Source of the DNA: Prorocentrum cordatum
Lineage: Eukaryota; Sar; Dinophyceae; Prorocentrales; Prorocentraceae
Direction: 5' to 3'
Assembly: GCA_963575745.1 (NCBI GenBank)
Contig: CAUYUJ010020177.1
Location: 82,501 to 146,500 of the forward strand
Length of the DNA stretch: 64,000 nt
Part shown: piece by piece, positions 1-10,545 of the stretch
How positions within the stretch are numbered: position 1 is the stretch's first letter
Layout of the letters: each line of letters begins with the position of its first letter
Notes under the pieces: generated by a model
The model's input: only the letters and a program-made list of their open reading frames with translations
The model's database searches: none
What the model was told of the DNA's origin: nothing
Translations under genes and position numbers: made by a program

Positions 1-930
1 AAGGGCAGCGAGGGGGCCACGAAGGGCTGCAACGGGGTCATGACGGGCAGCGTGGGGGCCACGAAGGGCTGCAACGGGGCCACCACGGGCTGCAACGGGG
101 CCACGAAGGGCAGCGAGGGGGCTACGAAAGGCTGCAACGGGGCCACGAAGGGCAGCGAGGGGGCCACGAAGGGCTGCAACGGGGTCGCGAAGGGCAGCGA
201 GGGGGCCACGAAGGGGCCCGCGAAAGGCAGCGAGGGGGCCATAAAGGGTGCAACGGGACCACGAAGGGCAGCGAGGGGGCCACGAAGGACTGCAACGGGG
301 CCACGAAGGGCAGCGAGGGGGCCATGAAGGGTGAAACGGGGCCACGAAGGGCAGCGAGGGGGCCACGAAGGGCTTCAACGGGCCACGACGCAGAGAGGGG
401 CCACGAAACGGGCCAGCGAGGAGGCCACGAAGGGCTGCAACGGGGTCACGACGGGCAGCGAGGGGGCCACGAAGGGCTGCAACGGGGCCACCACGGGCTG
501 CAACGGGGCCACGAAGGGCAGCGAGGGGGCTACGAAAGGCTGCAACGGGGCCACGAAGGGCAGCGAGGGGGCAACGAAGGGCTGCAACGGGGTCGCGAAG
601 GGCAGCGAGGGGGCCACGAAGGGGCCCGCGAAAGGCAGCGATGGGGCCATAAAGGTACAACGGGACCACGAAGGGCAGCGAGGGGGCAACGAAGGGCTGC
701 AACGGGGTCGCGAAGGGCAGCGAGGGGGCTACGAAGGGCTGCAACGGGGCCACGAAGGGCAGCGAGGGGGCCACGAAGGGCTGCAACGGGGTCACGAAGG
801 GCAGCGAGGGGGCCACGAAGGGCAACGAGGGGACCACGAAGGGCTGCAACGGGGCCACGAAGGGCAGCGAGGGGCCACGAATCGTAGCGAGGGGGCCACG
901 AAGGGCTGCAACGGGGCCACGGAGGGCAGC
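1..930. repeat. 21-bp minisatellite (GGGGCCACGAAGGGCAGCGAG)
   Basis: About 44 tandem units alternate between two endings, GGGCAGCGAG and GGGCTGCAAC. Because 21 is divisible by three and stops are rare, several frames are open and give 7-residue repeats (GPRRAAR/GPRRAAT, ATKGSEG, HEGQRGG); I read these as by-products. A higher-order repeat is visible: the irregular stretch at about 33-300 recurs at about 441-708, shifted by exactly 408 bp, with the same variants (ACCACGGGCTGC, GGGGCCCGCGAAAGG). The array runs off the left edge of the window. Confidence 0.93.
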
Positions 931-1029
931 AAGATCCCGATTCCCAAGTCAGCTGTGAGGGAGTTAAAAAACGTGGGCGCGACTCATGGGTACCCGAGTG
1001 TCGGGAGGGCGGCGCTTGAGTGAACCGCA

Positions 1030-1210
1030 GGAAATTCCAACGCAAGAGCGCGATTCTCAGCGAGAGCGTCATTCCAGAGCGCCGAGAGAGCGATTCATGA
1101 ATACATTGTAAGGAAGTCCCCAGCGAGAGCACGATTCCTCCGTAAAATACAAGGAAATCTGCGGCGGGAGCGGGGGTCCTGGCTAAATTGTGAGGACGTA
1201 TCAGGCGGGA
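1030..1210. repeat. 41-bp dispersed repeat R, copy 1
   Basis: Units of about 41 bp start AGGAAGTC and carry GCGAGAGC(A/G)CGATTCCT followed by TAAA(A/T)T. The same unit recurs at 6540-6672, 7660-8090, 38345-38465 and 39600-39715. Here it follows the 21-bp array and runs into a short TTG tract, the order also seen at 6.2-6.7 kb. Confidence 0.85.
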
Positions 1211-1232
1211 ACCGTCGTTGTTGTTGTTGTTG

Positions 1233-2436
1233 TTGAACATTATTAATTCTAAAGAATAATTATTGTTGGGCCCCCTGGTGCACGCCCCCCCCGCCGCGCC
1301 TAGGCCGCAGCTACATTTTCATCATTTTCGTGAGGAAGCCTCAAGTAAAACGATGTCATCCAGATCCGGTTGTTTTGTTTCCCCCCGCTTTCCCTTGCAA
1401 AAAACACTATAAAATGAAATTTCTTGTTCAAATGTAATCAAATTTCAAGAATCCCTTGCAAAAAATAAGGTAAAGTGGACATTCGCGCGTGCAAGACGAA
1501 ATCCTTCCAAAAGCTTAGTGTTCGGAACGATTTCAACATAAAAACATCAAAAAACCAATGGTTTTTCAACAAAAAAATGTCAAAATCTCATCCCGCGCGC
1601 TCTTGCGGATTCGTAGGAAACCCAACTCTTTTTCAACATTTCTGTCAAACGGGCTTTTGCGAGCAACTTTTTCGAACTTCTGCGACAACGGTTGCGCACC
1701 TGCCAGGGCCATCATCCTTGTCAAATAATACCATGCGGGACACATTCGTTTTTTCTTCGCGCGCGCACGCCGAAATCTCCAAAAACCATTGGGTTCTTAA
1801 GAATTTTAGCACCGCGCATCATAAAATCACACGAATCGCACCGTAGGTCCTCGAAAAACACCTGCACGACTTTTCAAAATTTCCACCCGCGCGCGCTGTC
1901 CGAATCCTAAAACAACCAATGGTTTTCCAACATTTATGTTACATGAGCTCGCGCGAGCTACTTTCGCACGCTCTTGCAACGGGGTTCGCGCGCCTGCCAG
2001 GGGCCATGATCCCTTGCGGTTGCGCCATAGGTTGCGCCCTCGGCCGCCGAGAATAAAACGCCCCCCTATTGGTTGCGCCATAGGTTGCGCCGCTCTCTCT
2101 GTCTCTCTCTCTGTCTGCTCTCTGTCTCTCTCTCTGTCTCTCTGTATTATGTATTGTATGGCACAATTGCACCATGCTGGGCACATGCGCGCCCCGAATA
2201 AGTGACCAAGTTCTGTGGGTGTGTACCCCACGCCAGTGTAGTAGCCACGGTCGTCCGCACGCCACGAAGTGAAGTGTCCCAACGTCATAGGGCGGGAAGC
2301 TGGGTTTGGGTGGTCGCGAAGAGTCGTTTGGATATTTGGTAGAGCTTGTAATGCCCCCCCACGAAGTGGGGGTATTGCCTGGTGTCGTATGAAAACCCTG
2401 GCACTGGGGAGAACACCACGCGTTCGGGTAAAATGA
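1233..2436 (-). mobile_element. CAA-anchored element P, copy 1 (longest middle, inverted)
   Basis: The two conserved ends of P, read on the minus strand, are P1 (2211-2436, starting TCATTTTACCCGAACG after (CAA)n) and P2 (1233-1748, ending TTAATAATGTTCAACAAC). This copy keeps about 460 bp between them, including a CTCTGT-rich tract near 2095-2145 and GGTTGCGCCATAGGTTGCGCC. Copies at 4068-4880 and 5062-5847 lack different parts of that middle, so this is the longest of the three short forms. P2 holds repeated TTTTTTGCAAGGGA motifs. I see no coding sequence. Both outer edges adjoin TTG/CAA microsatellite. The superfamily is unknown: no clear terminal inverted repeats and no reverse transcriptase. 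Confidence 0.8.
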
Positions 2437-2699
2437 TTGTTGTTGTTGTTGTTGTTGTTGTTGTCGTTGTCGTTGGTGTTGTTGTCGGTGTTGTTGTTGT
2501 TGCTGTTGCTGCTGATGTTGTTGTTGTTGTTGTAGTCGTTGGTGTTGTTGTTGTTGCTGCTGCTGCTGTTGTTGTTGGTGTTGTTGTTGTTGTTGTTGCT
2601 GCTGCTGCTGCTGTTGTTGTTGTTGTTGTTGGTGTTGTTGTTGTCGTTGTCGTTGTTGTTGTTGTTGGTGGTGGTGTTGTTGTTGTTGCTGTCGTTGTT

Positions 2700-2730
<31 letters not shown>

Positions 2731-2754
2731 CTGTTGTTGTTGTTGTTGTTGTTG
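2437..2754. repeat. (TTG)n microsatellite with TCG/TGC variants
   Basis: Roughly 318 bp of TTG triplets interrupted by CTG, TCG and ATG. Long valine or leucine frames on the plus strand and Gln/Thr frames on the minus strand are by-products. The tract sits exactly between element P (inverted) and module Q. Confidence 0.95.
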
Positions 2755-2884
2755 TAATCCGGGGGGGCAACACCGCAATTTGACCCTGGTGACTTTTCCT
2801 GATTCTAAAAAATCAAGGAGCGAGCCCTTGGAGAACCACTTTAATTAAAACAACACTGTGGTCACCGGGGCGGATCAACAATAA
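2755..2884 (+). mobile_element. Module Q, copy 1
   Basis: A 130-bp module begins AATCCGGGGGGGCAACACCG and ends GGATCAACAATAATCC. It matches 6683-6815 and 39725-39855; partial copies lie at 7330-7435 and 7989-8030. The full copies carry a short internal palindrome around GTGTGCACC. At the two other full copies Q runs into (CAA)n through CAACAAT(A/G)ATTAT, the motif that also ends P2, so Q and P2 share a 3' terminus. Confidence 0.75.
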
Positions 2885-3140
2885 TCCCACCAGCCCTTTG
2901 GGGCGTAGGTGGTTTAGGATGTTTCCTTTCCATCCCCATTTTCCCCTTCGGGGAGGGGTTTACCCCTCCCCTGGACCTGGACGGGGGGTTCCGCGAGCGG
3001 TCAGAGTGTCCAAAACGGCCTCGGCGAGGAAGCCAAAATCATTGATTTTACTACGGTGCTGGTCCCATACTGGCCTCTTGGGGGGGGGGGCGGCGCTAAT
3101 TAAGACCCCCCTCTTCTTTGATCGATCTCCTCCGAGATGG
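2885..3140 (+). repeat. Dispersed block V, intact copy
   Basis: The block runs from CCCACCAGCCCTTTGGGGCG through CTTCGGGGAGGGGTTTACCC, GGACCTGGACGGGG and GTCAGAGTGTCC to TTTGATCGATCTCCTCC. The same block at 38466-39260 is split by about 0.54 kb carrying a (GGC)n tract. It contains AAAATCATTGAT, a motif embedded in the CCAAGAGG repeat family that follows. Confidence 0.7.
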
Positions 3141-3840
3141 CCCCACGAGCGCTCCCAAGGCTCCAAAGGGCGCCCCAAGAGGGCCTCAAGAGGTGGCCAG
3201 GAGGCCCCAAGAGGCCCCCAGGAGGCCCCCAGGATACCCCCGAGAGGCTCCCAAGAGACCCCCAAGAGGCCCCCAGAGGCACCCAAGACGCTCCAAGAGG
3301 CCTCGGCGACAATGCCAAAATCATTGATGTTACTAAGGTTTTGGCCACGTTCTGCCCTGCTGGGGAGGGGGCACTGCTTAAGATGACTTCAGCAGCGACT
3401 GGGAGAGCCCCAAATGACCTCCAAGATATCCCAAGATCCAACGATGCTCCAAGAGGCCCCAACACCGCTCCAAGACGGCTCCAAGTGACCAAAGAGCTCC
3501 CGTAGGAGGCCCCGAAGAGGCCGAAATCCTTCCAACACCTACGGCAAAAAAAAAGAACTATGTGTTTGGCTGTCTCGCCTTTTCGCTTCCGATGGCCATC
3601 CGAGGCCTCAATATGGCTTCAAGATGGCCCAAGAGGGTTCCAAGAGCGCTCCCAAGACTCCCAAGAGCGTCCCAAGGGGGCCCCAAGAGGCGCCAAGACG
3701 GCCCCAAGAGTCCCCAACAAGCGCCCAAGAGGTCTCCAAGAGGCTCCCCAGAGACCCCCACGAGGCCCCAAGAAGCTCTCCGAGGCACCCAAGACGCTCT
3801 AAGAGGCGTTCGGGACCAGCCCCCAAGTTACCCACTTCCC
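3140..3840 (+). repeat. CCAAGAGGCC-type degenerate repeat, locus 1
   Basis: Units of 9-18 bp built on CCAAGA(G/C/T)GGCC or CCCAAGAGGC, in two blocks (about 3140-3520 and 3600-3810) separated by a constant segment with AAAATCATTGATGTTACT and TTTTCGCTTCCGATGGCC. Arg/Pro/Gln-rich frames such as RGPQEAPRRPQEA are by-products. The family recurs at about 15 other loci in this window. Confidence 0.85.
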
Positions 3841-3926
3841 TGATCGAGGCAATTCCTCTGGGCATCGTTTCTGGATGGGCTGGTGGAGTTACGCGAAGCG
3901 TCTAGAATTACTCTTCAGTAGTGGGA
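3840..3926 (+). repeat. Short module W, copy 1
   Basis: Contains GGATGGGCTGGTGGAGTTAC followed by GCGAAGCGT. The same motif is at 39570-39600, also directly after a V block and a CCAAGAGG array, so the V, CCAAGAGG, W order is duplicated between the two loci. Confidence 0.55.
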
Positions 3927-3950
3927 GAACAACAACAACAACACCAACAA

Positions 3951-3987
<37 letters not shown>

Positions 3988-4004
3988 AACAACAACAAAA
4001 ACAA

Positions 4005-4067
<63 letters not shown>
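3927..4067. repeat. (CAA)n microsatellite
   Basis: CAA triplets with CGA and AAA interruptions, directly before the P1 end of element P copy 2. Confidence 0.95.
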
Positions 4068-4068
<1 letters not shown>

Positions 4069-4880
4069 CATTTTACCCGAACGCGTGGTGTTCTCCCCAG
4101 TGCCAGGGTTTTCATACGACACCAGGCAATACCCCCACTTCGTGGGGGGGCATTACAAGCTCTACCAAATATCCAAACGACTCTTCGCGACCACCCAAAC
4201 CCAGCTTCCCGCCCTATGACGTTGGGACACTTCACTTCGTGGCGTGCGGACGACCGTGGCTACTACACTGGCGTGGGGTACACACCCACAGAACTTGGTC
4301 ACTTATTCGGGGCGCGCATGTGCCCAGCATGGTGCAATTGTGCCATACAATACATAATACAGAGAGACGAATGTGTCCCGCATGGTATTATTTGACAGGG
4401 ATGATGGCCCTGGCAGGTGCGCAACCGTTGTCGCAGAAGTTCGAAAAAGTTGCTCGCAAAAGCCCGTTTGACAGAAATGTTTAAAAAGTGTTGGGTTTCC
4501 TACGAATCCGCAAGAGCGCGCGGGATGAGATTTTGACATTTTTTTGTTGAAAAACCATTGGTTTTTTGATGTTTTTATGTTAAAATCGCTCCGAACACTA
4601 AGCTTTTGGAAGGATTTCGTCTTGCGCGCGCGAATGTCCACTTTACCTTATTTTTTGCAAGGGATTCTTGAAATTTGATTATATTAGAACAAGAAATTTC
4701 ATTTTATAGTGTTTTTTGCAAGGGAAAGCGGGGGGGAACAAAACAACCGGATCTGGATCACATCGTTTTACCTGAGGCTTCCTCACGAAAATGATGAAAA
4801 TGTAGCTGCGGCCTAGGCGCGGCGGGGGGGGCGTGCACCAGGGGGCCCAACAATAATTATTCTTTAGAATTAATAATGTT
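4068..4880 (+). mobile_element. CAA-anchored element P, copy 2
   Basis: P1 is 4068-4293 and P2 is 4367-4880, both on the plus strand, opposite to copy 1. Between them only about 75 bp of the middle remain (GCATGTGCCCAGCATGGTGC to AGAGAGAC); the rest, present in copy 1, is missing with a junction inside AGAGAGAC/GAATG. With copy 1 it forms a large inverted pair separated by about 1.6 kb. Compared with copy 3, P1 reads the same base for base and P2 differs at only a few positions. Confidence 0.82.
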
Positions 4881-5847
<967 letters not shown>

Positions 5848-5965
5848 AAGTTTATGACTGTTCGCCCTGATATGCTCGAGTGTCCAATAACGCGGATTTC
5901 CCAAACCCTCGATACCCGCCCTCTTCGTCTTCGATCGAACCCCTTTTGGGGGGTATACCTTTCTT
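5848..5965 (+). repeat. Module S, copy 1
   Basis: Contains ACTGTTCGCCC then CCCAAACCCTCGATACCCGC and CTCTTCGTCTTCGATCGAAC. Related copies are at 6892-7060 and 38140-38310, each right after a CAA tract. No coding signal. Confidence 0.7.
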
Positions 5966-6190
5966 CCCTGCACGCCGGGCCCCGGCAAACGGCGGGGCGG
6001 CCGCGGACCGTCGGCCTGGCCAGCGGCAGCGCTGATCGGCGGGGCGGCCGCGGACCGTCGACCCGACCCCAAGAGGGACGGACAGGGGACCGACCACGAC
6101 GACGAGGACGACGACGACGACGACGACGACGTCGAAGACGACGGCGACGACGACGACGACGGCGACGACGAGCGAAAGCGAGAGCGAGAG
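5966..6190. repeat. GC-rich short duplication and (CGA)n tract
   Basis: GGCGGGGCGGCCGCGGACCG is present twice (about 5989 and 6040), followed at 6090-6190 by CGA/ACG triplets. No gene seen; arginine- and serine-rich frames are by-products. Confidence 0.75.
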
Positions 6191-6440
6191 AGAACGACAG
6201 CAGAGCCACGAAGGATACGAAGGAGGCCACGAAGGGCGACAGCGGGGACACGAAGGGAATGCGTATGGGGCCACGAAGAGCGCGAACGAGCGGGGGCCAC
6301 GAAGTGCAGATAATGCGGGGCCACAGAAGGCACTATGGGGCCACTGAGGGTAGCAACAGGGCCACGTAGGACAGTGAGGGGGACACAAATGGCGACAGCG
6401 GGGCCCCGAAGGGCATGCACATGGGGCCACAACGGGCGCG
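6190..6440. repeat. Degenerate 21-bp minisatellite, second locus
   Basis: Decayed versions of GGGGCCACGAAGGGCA(G/A)CG related to the array at 1-930. It is followed by CGCGACTCCTGGGTGCCTGG, TGCAGGAAATACCAACG and then R units, the same order as at 900-1210. Confidence 0.75.
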
Positions 6441-6479
6441 ACTCCTGGGTGCCTGGGTGCCTGGGTGCCTTGGGCAAAT

Positions 6480-6682
6480 TGCAGGAAATACCAACGAAAG
6501 GCCATTCTTCAGTAAGTCGCAGCGAGAGCGCGACTCGAGAGCGCCGGGAGAGCGATTCCTGAACTTTTTAGGAAGTCCCAAGCGAGAGCGCGATTCCTGA
6601 ATAAAATGCGAGGAAGTCTCGGGCGGGAGCGGGGGTCCTGGCTAAATTGTAAGGGAGTCTCAAGCGGGAACCGTTGTTGTTG
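6480..6682. repeat. 41-bp repeat R, copy 2, with short TTG tract
   Basis: Units AGGAAGTCCCAAGCGAGAGC and AGGAAGTCTCGGGCGGGAGC lead to GGGAACCGTTGTTGTTG and module Q. Confidence 0.85.
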
Positions 6683-6815
6683 TAACCCGGGGGCCAGGGG
6701 CCCGGTTTGACCAGGAAGACTTTCCCTGTCAAAAAGCAGGGTGCGAACGTCGATGGAGCACACTTTGATTAAGAAAAAACAGTGTGCACCGGCGGGGGGA
6801 TCAACAATAATTATC
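6683..6815 (+). mobile_element. Module Q, copy 2
   Basis: Starts TAACCCGGGGGCCAGGGGCC, contains GCACACTTTGATTAAG and AACAGTGTGCACC, ends GATCAACAATAATTATC and then GAGAATTCAACAAC. The last part matches the terminal motif of P2 and leads into (CAA)n. Confidence 0.78.
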
Positions 6816-6831
6816 ATGCAGACATGAGAAT

Positions 6832-6842
6832 TCAACAACAAT

Positions 6843-6890
<48 letters not shown>

Positions 6891-7060
6891 CATTACAAGA
6901 CTGTTAGCTCCTACGGGCCCCCGTGTTATCCACCATGCATAACCCGAACCCCGGATACCCGCCCTCTTCGTCTTCGATCGTACCCTCTTCTGGGGATTTA
7001 TATTCCTTCCTGGCCACGTGTAATTTGAAAAGCCCCTCAACAGGGAAACGAAAGGGAAAA
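6832..7060 (+). repeat. (CAA)n followed by module S, copy 2
   Basis: CAA tract 6832-6891, then ATCATTACAAGACTGTTAGC and CCCGAACCCCGGATACCCGC with CTCTTCGTCTTCGATCGTAC. This S copy extends to about 7060 (TGTAATTTGAAAAGCCCCTC), as at 38.2 kb. Confidence 0.75.
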
Positions 7061-7660
7061 TACAAAAAGAGAGGACGAACGGATCGGAGGAAGGGAGGGG
7101 TAAGAGGGGCATGAGGGAGGGACGACGATGGTTTGTGCCGTGAGTTGCGGTTCAGCCTGCGCCATGGCTTGCGAAAGCCATTCCAACACAGGTTAACAAA
7201 GACTTCGCCATGGGTCGCGCCATAAACAACGCCATGTAACACCTCTGGTGCTGCTCGGCGAGGTGATGGAGTCGAATGTGGTGCCCGATGCCATCTCCTA
7301 GAGCGCTGCAGGGCCAGGGTGGGTGAGAGGAACCAGCAGGGGCCGCGGGGCGAGCGTCGAGGGGCGCACTTCGACTGAGAAAAAACAATGCGCACCAGTG
7401 GGGGGGACCAACAGAAATCATTCTTCAGGAATGAAAGGTCAACATCAGCTGACGTGCGAGGGAGAGGGAATCGGAAGGAGGGGGGAGGCGGCCCAGAAGG
7501 AGGGAGGAGCAGGAAAGTAACAGTGCGAACGCTCGAAAGAAGTCTCTGGCGGCAGCCCACGACGGGCGGGCGATCCTCTGACGGGCGGGTCGGGCGGGTG
7601 GGACATTCAAGCGGGATGCCTGAGTAGGTCGAGAGCGCGATTCCTAAGTAAAGTGTGACG
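7061..7660. other. Unassigned 600 bp with half of a Q module
   Basis: I recognise no gene. 7330-7435 resembles the right half of Q (GCGCACTTCGACTGAG, CAATGCGCACCAG, then CCAACAGAAATCATTCTTC). 7150-7240 repeats CGCCATG(G/A)-type motifs similar to 2000-2100. Open frames of 60-218 codons here show no recognisable domain. Confidence 0.5.
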
Positions 7661-8100
7661 ACGTCCTTGGCGCGAGCGTGGTGCCTGAGCGTAGATAGCG
7701 CGATGTCTGAATAAACTGCGAAAAAGTCACATGCGAGAGCGCAATTCCTGAAAAAGGGATGTCTGGCGGGAGCGGGGGTCTAGACTAAAGCGCAAGGAAA
7801 TCTTAAGCGTGAGCGCCTTTCTTGAGCAAGTTATGAGGACGCCTCAGACGGAAGGGGGGGTCCTGACAAAATTGCGAGGAAGTCACAGGCGGGAGCACCG
7901 ATCCTGAGTAAATTGGGAGGAAGTCTCAGGCGGGAGCGGGCGTCCTGAGTAAAGTTGGAGGATGTCTCAAGCGGGAGCCATTGTTGTTGTAACCCGGGGA
8001 GGCAACAACGCAACTTGACCCGGACTAACTTGTGAGGAAGTCTCAAGCGGGAGCGCCGTTCCTGAGTAAATTGGGAGGAAGTCTCAGACGGGAGGGGGCC
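7660..8100. repeat. 41-bp repeat R, copy 3 (longest tract)
   Basis: About ten units, e.g. AGGAAGTCACAGGCGGGAGC and AGGAAGTCTCAGGCGGGAGC, each with CCTGAGTAAA(T/G)T. It is interrupted at 7978-8030 by TTGTTGTTGTAACCCGGGG, the left end of Q, after which R resumes. Confidence 0.88.
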
Positions 8101-8112
8101 GCTCCCCCCCCC

Positions 8113-8620
8113 CAGTTACGTCCCCTTAGCTCAGCGTTGCTGATCTCATCTTAGCTTATTTCATCTTAGCTTAGCTTAGCTTCATCGTGGTTCAGGTTTA
8201 TCTTAGCTTAGCTTACATTCATCTTAGCTTCGCTGAGCTTTAGCATAGCAGAGCACAGCATAGCATAGCGTAGCATATCATAGCGCAGCACAGCATATCG
8301 TAACATAGCCCAGAGCTTAGCTTAGTTTAGCTTAGCTCAGCCTAGGCTAAACTTAGCGTAGCTTAGCTTAGCCTATCCTAGCCTAGCTTAGCTTAACTTA
8401 GTTTAGCTCAACTTAGCTTAGCTCAGCTTAGCGCAGCATTATCATAGCATATCATCGCATAGCATTGCATAGCATAGCATGGCGCAACATATCATAGCGC
8501 AGCATAGCATAGCAGAACATAGCATAGCGCAGCATATCATATCACATCATGTCATAACTTAGTTTAGCATAGCACAGCGCAGCATAGCATAGCATAACAT
8601 AGCATATCATATCATGCATA
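8113..8620. repeat. Pentanucleotide satellite (TTAGC)n / (ATAGC)n
   Basis: AGCTT-type units dominate 8113-8430 and AGCAT-type units 8220-8620, mixed and degenerate. No coding content. Confidence 0.93.
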
Positions 8621-8745
8621 CATAGGTGTAGATGTAGGTGTAGATGCATATGTAATTGTGAGTATCGCTGTTGATGTTGATGTAGATGCAGGTGTAGATG
8701 TTAATGTAGCTGTCGGTGTAGATGTAGATGCTGCTTTCCTAGATG
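8620..8745. repeat. Hexanucleotide repeat (GTAGAT/GTAGGT)n
   Basis: GATGTAGGTGTAGATG-like units directly abutting the pentanucleotide satellite. Confidence 0.85.
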
Positions 8746-8784
8746 CTCCAACTCCTAGGTAGGGTCGCACTGGGATAATTTGTG

Positions 8785-8925
8785 CGTCAGAAGCGTATGC
8801 AGGAGTGGAGTTCTGACAACACGGCGAGCCGCAAGTGCGGTGGGGCGTGCTCTTTAAAAACCAGAAGGTACGCGGGAATGAAATTCTGGCGACACGAAGA
8901 GCAGGAAGAGCACGGAAAGCACAGC
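8785..8925. repeat. Two imperfect tandem units of about 75 bp
   Basis: CAGAAGCGTATGCAGGAGTG and CAGAAGGTACGCGGGAATGA each lead to a TTCTG(A/G)C(A/G)ACACG-type end. No gene recognised. Confidence 0.5.
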
Positions 8926-8986
8926 CATGTGCACCCTAGTGCACTTTCACAAAAAGGGTCGTCGCTGTCTGGAGCAAACATGTATG

Positions 8987-9131
8987 AGTATCGCTTAACC
9001 GATCCCCATCCCCAGCGGCGTGGCCTGGGCCCCACTGGCCGACGTACCCCCCTGGATGGGGATGTAGGCCGTTCCCTTCGGGTTTCGAGGGGCCTAACCC
9101 CGATTGGGATGGGGATCGTTTAAGGGATACT
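8987..9131. mobile_element. MITE-like element B, copy 1
   Basis: About 27-bp inverted ends: left AGTATCGCTTAACCGATCCC, right reverse complement AGTATCCCTTAAACGATCCC, continuing CATCCC. The interior carries TGGGGATGTAGGCCGTTCCC and TTCGGGTTTCGAGGGGCC. Diverged relatives: about 59835-59985 and, partly, 34815-34925. No target duplication is evident. No coding capacity. Confidence 0.65.
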
Positions 9132-9280
9132 GAAAAAAGGAGGAGGAGGTGGAAGGACTGGGACGAACAGCAGCAGCGGGAACCAGAGTGGAAGGAGCGG
9201 AACAGGGGGACCTGGGGAAGGCGGAGGAGGGGAAAGGAGGGGGTCGACAACGAGGGGGCAGGACTCGGATCCGGAAAAGT

Positions 9281-9400
9281 ATCCCGCGCTGGGGCGAGTG
9301 TGCCTGTGAACGACGGGGGTAAAGCGCCGATCCTGAAATGAGACCAACGATGTAGCGGCAGCATCATTCAGACACCGAAAACGCTCCGAATTAACAGAAA
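9281..9400 (+). repeat. Dispersed pair U, copy 1
   Basis: CCGCGCTGGGGCGAG, GAACGACGGGGGTAAAGCGC, CGATCCTGAAATGAG and CGTAGC/ATGTAGCGG motifs in this order match 50845-50945. Possibly a diverged relative of R. Confidence 0.5.
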
Positions 9401-10545
9401 ACGCTGAACACATATAACAATACAGTCAGCTCGTATCATGAGGATGCGCGGTAAGGATGCAAGGGCCTTGGAGGGCCATGTGAACGTTGTTCGAACGAGG
9501 TTGGCCAACGAAGGTGGCCAAGGATGCACCGAGGAGGCAAGGATGCAAGGGTACCCTTGGGAAGTTTGCCCATCCTTCTGTAGAATCAGATGTGTGAGGA
9601 GCAGTACGCGGACGGAGGTGAGCCATTCCCTCGCCATCCTCGGGGGAGGCAGGATAGTAGTACTGTGAGGACGCGGCCGCAAGAAGCCCCGTCTTGGAAA
9701 TCCAAACAGTTTCTTGCCCAGGGTCTCGGATTCTTAGCCATGGGCTGCCATCGGAGAAACCCTGGGTACCCTGGCCCCAGAAGTTCCCCGGGCGTGATAA
9801 GGAAATGCGCGAGGTGCGGTTGGGGGATAAACCCGGGGTACTCCGGGGGCAGCAGTTTCTTAACGATGGGGGGAAATAACCGAGCATCGCTGAGAGTGAA
9901 TAAACCCTGGGCACCCTGCTAAAAAACAATATGGCTTCTTGGTGCGCGTCCCCACTGCGCTCGTATTGACCAAGTACTTGTAAAGGAGAGGAGGGGGAGG
10001 GGGAGCAGGACGGACCCCCCCCTTGCCGAAGTTCATACAGATCCACCGCGTGAAGAACCAATGTGCCAGGGCTCCGGGGGGCAGTGTCTCGGGCCCCCCG
10101 GTAGCCCAAGGATACCCATAGCCACTGCCTCATAGGGGTACAGGGACATCCGTTCAGCTCCTGGGAGCTTTTCGTCATCACCCGTGTGGCCGCAGTGCCC
10201 CCCAGTGGCCTCCGGCAGTCCCCCACGCACCTCCAGCGGCCTCAAGTGATTCTGGAGGCGCAGGAAAGCCAAACTAATTGAAAAAATACAGGTTCCCCGG
10301 ATTGCCTTCTGAACATCCGCTCGCCACGCGGTGGGTACAGTGGGAGCCCGACCACAAGAAACCTTCCACAAGGGGCGTCCATTGATTTTTGGTGTGGGAG
10401 CGTCCCGCTTTCCATTGCAAACCATCGAAACCCAAGAAACCCAGGGCACCCTGGAGGCGAGCAGGGTGTTTCTTGGCATGGGCCCCCACTGTATGCACAA
10501 ACTCTGGCCTCGGAGGACGGAGTCTGCGACATTCGGCTGCCCCAC
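9401..10545. other. Unassigned 1.1 kb
   Basis: I see no recognisable gene. A minus-strand frame at 9426-10226 (266 codons) has no domain I know and looks like chance openness in GC-rich DNA. Short inverted copies of AAGAAACCCAGGGCACCCTG / CAGGGTGTTTCTTGG lie at 10431-10480, and ACCCTGGG(T/C)ACCCTG recurs at 9760 and 9905. Confidence 0.5.

Noticed and set aside
1-930. Possible CRISPR-like array
   Set aside because: Units are contiguous 21-bp repeats without unique spacers, and the genome is eukaryotic.
9426-10226. 266-codon minus-strand frame
   Set aside because: No domain, no start context, and composition typical of chance openness in GC-rich DNA.
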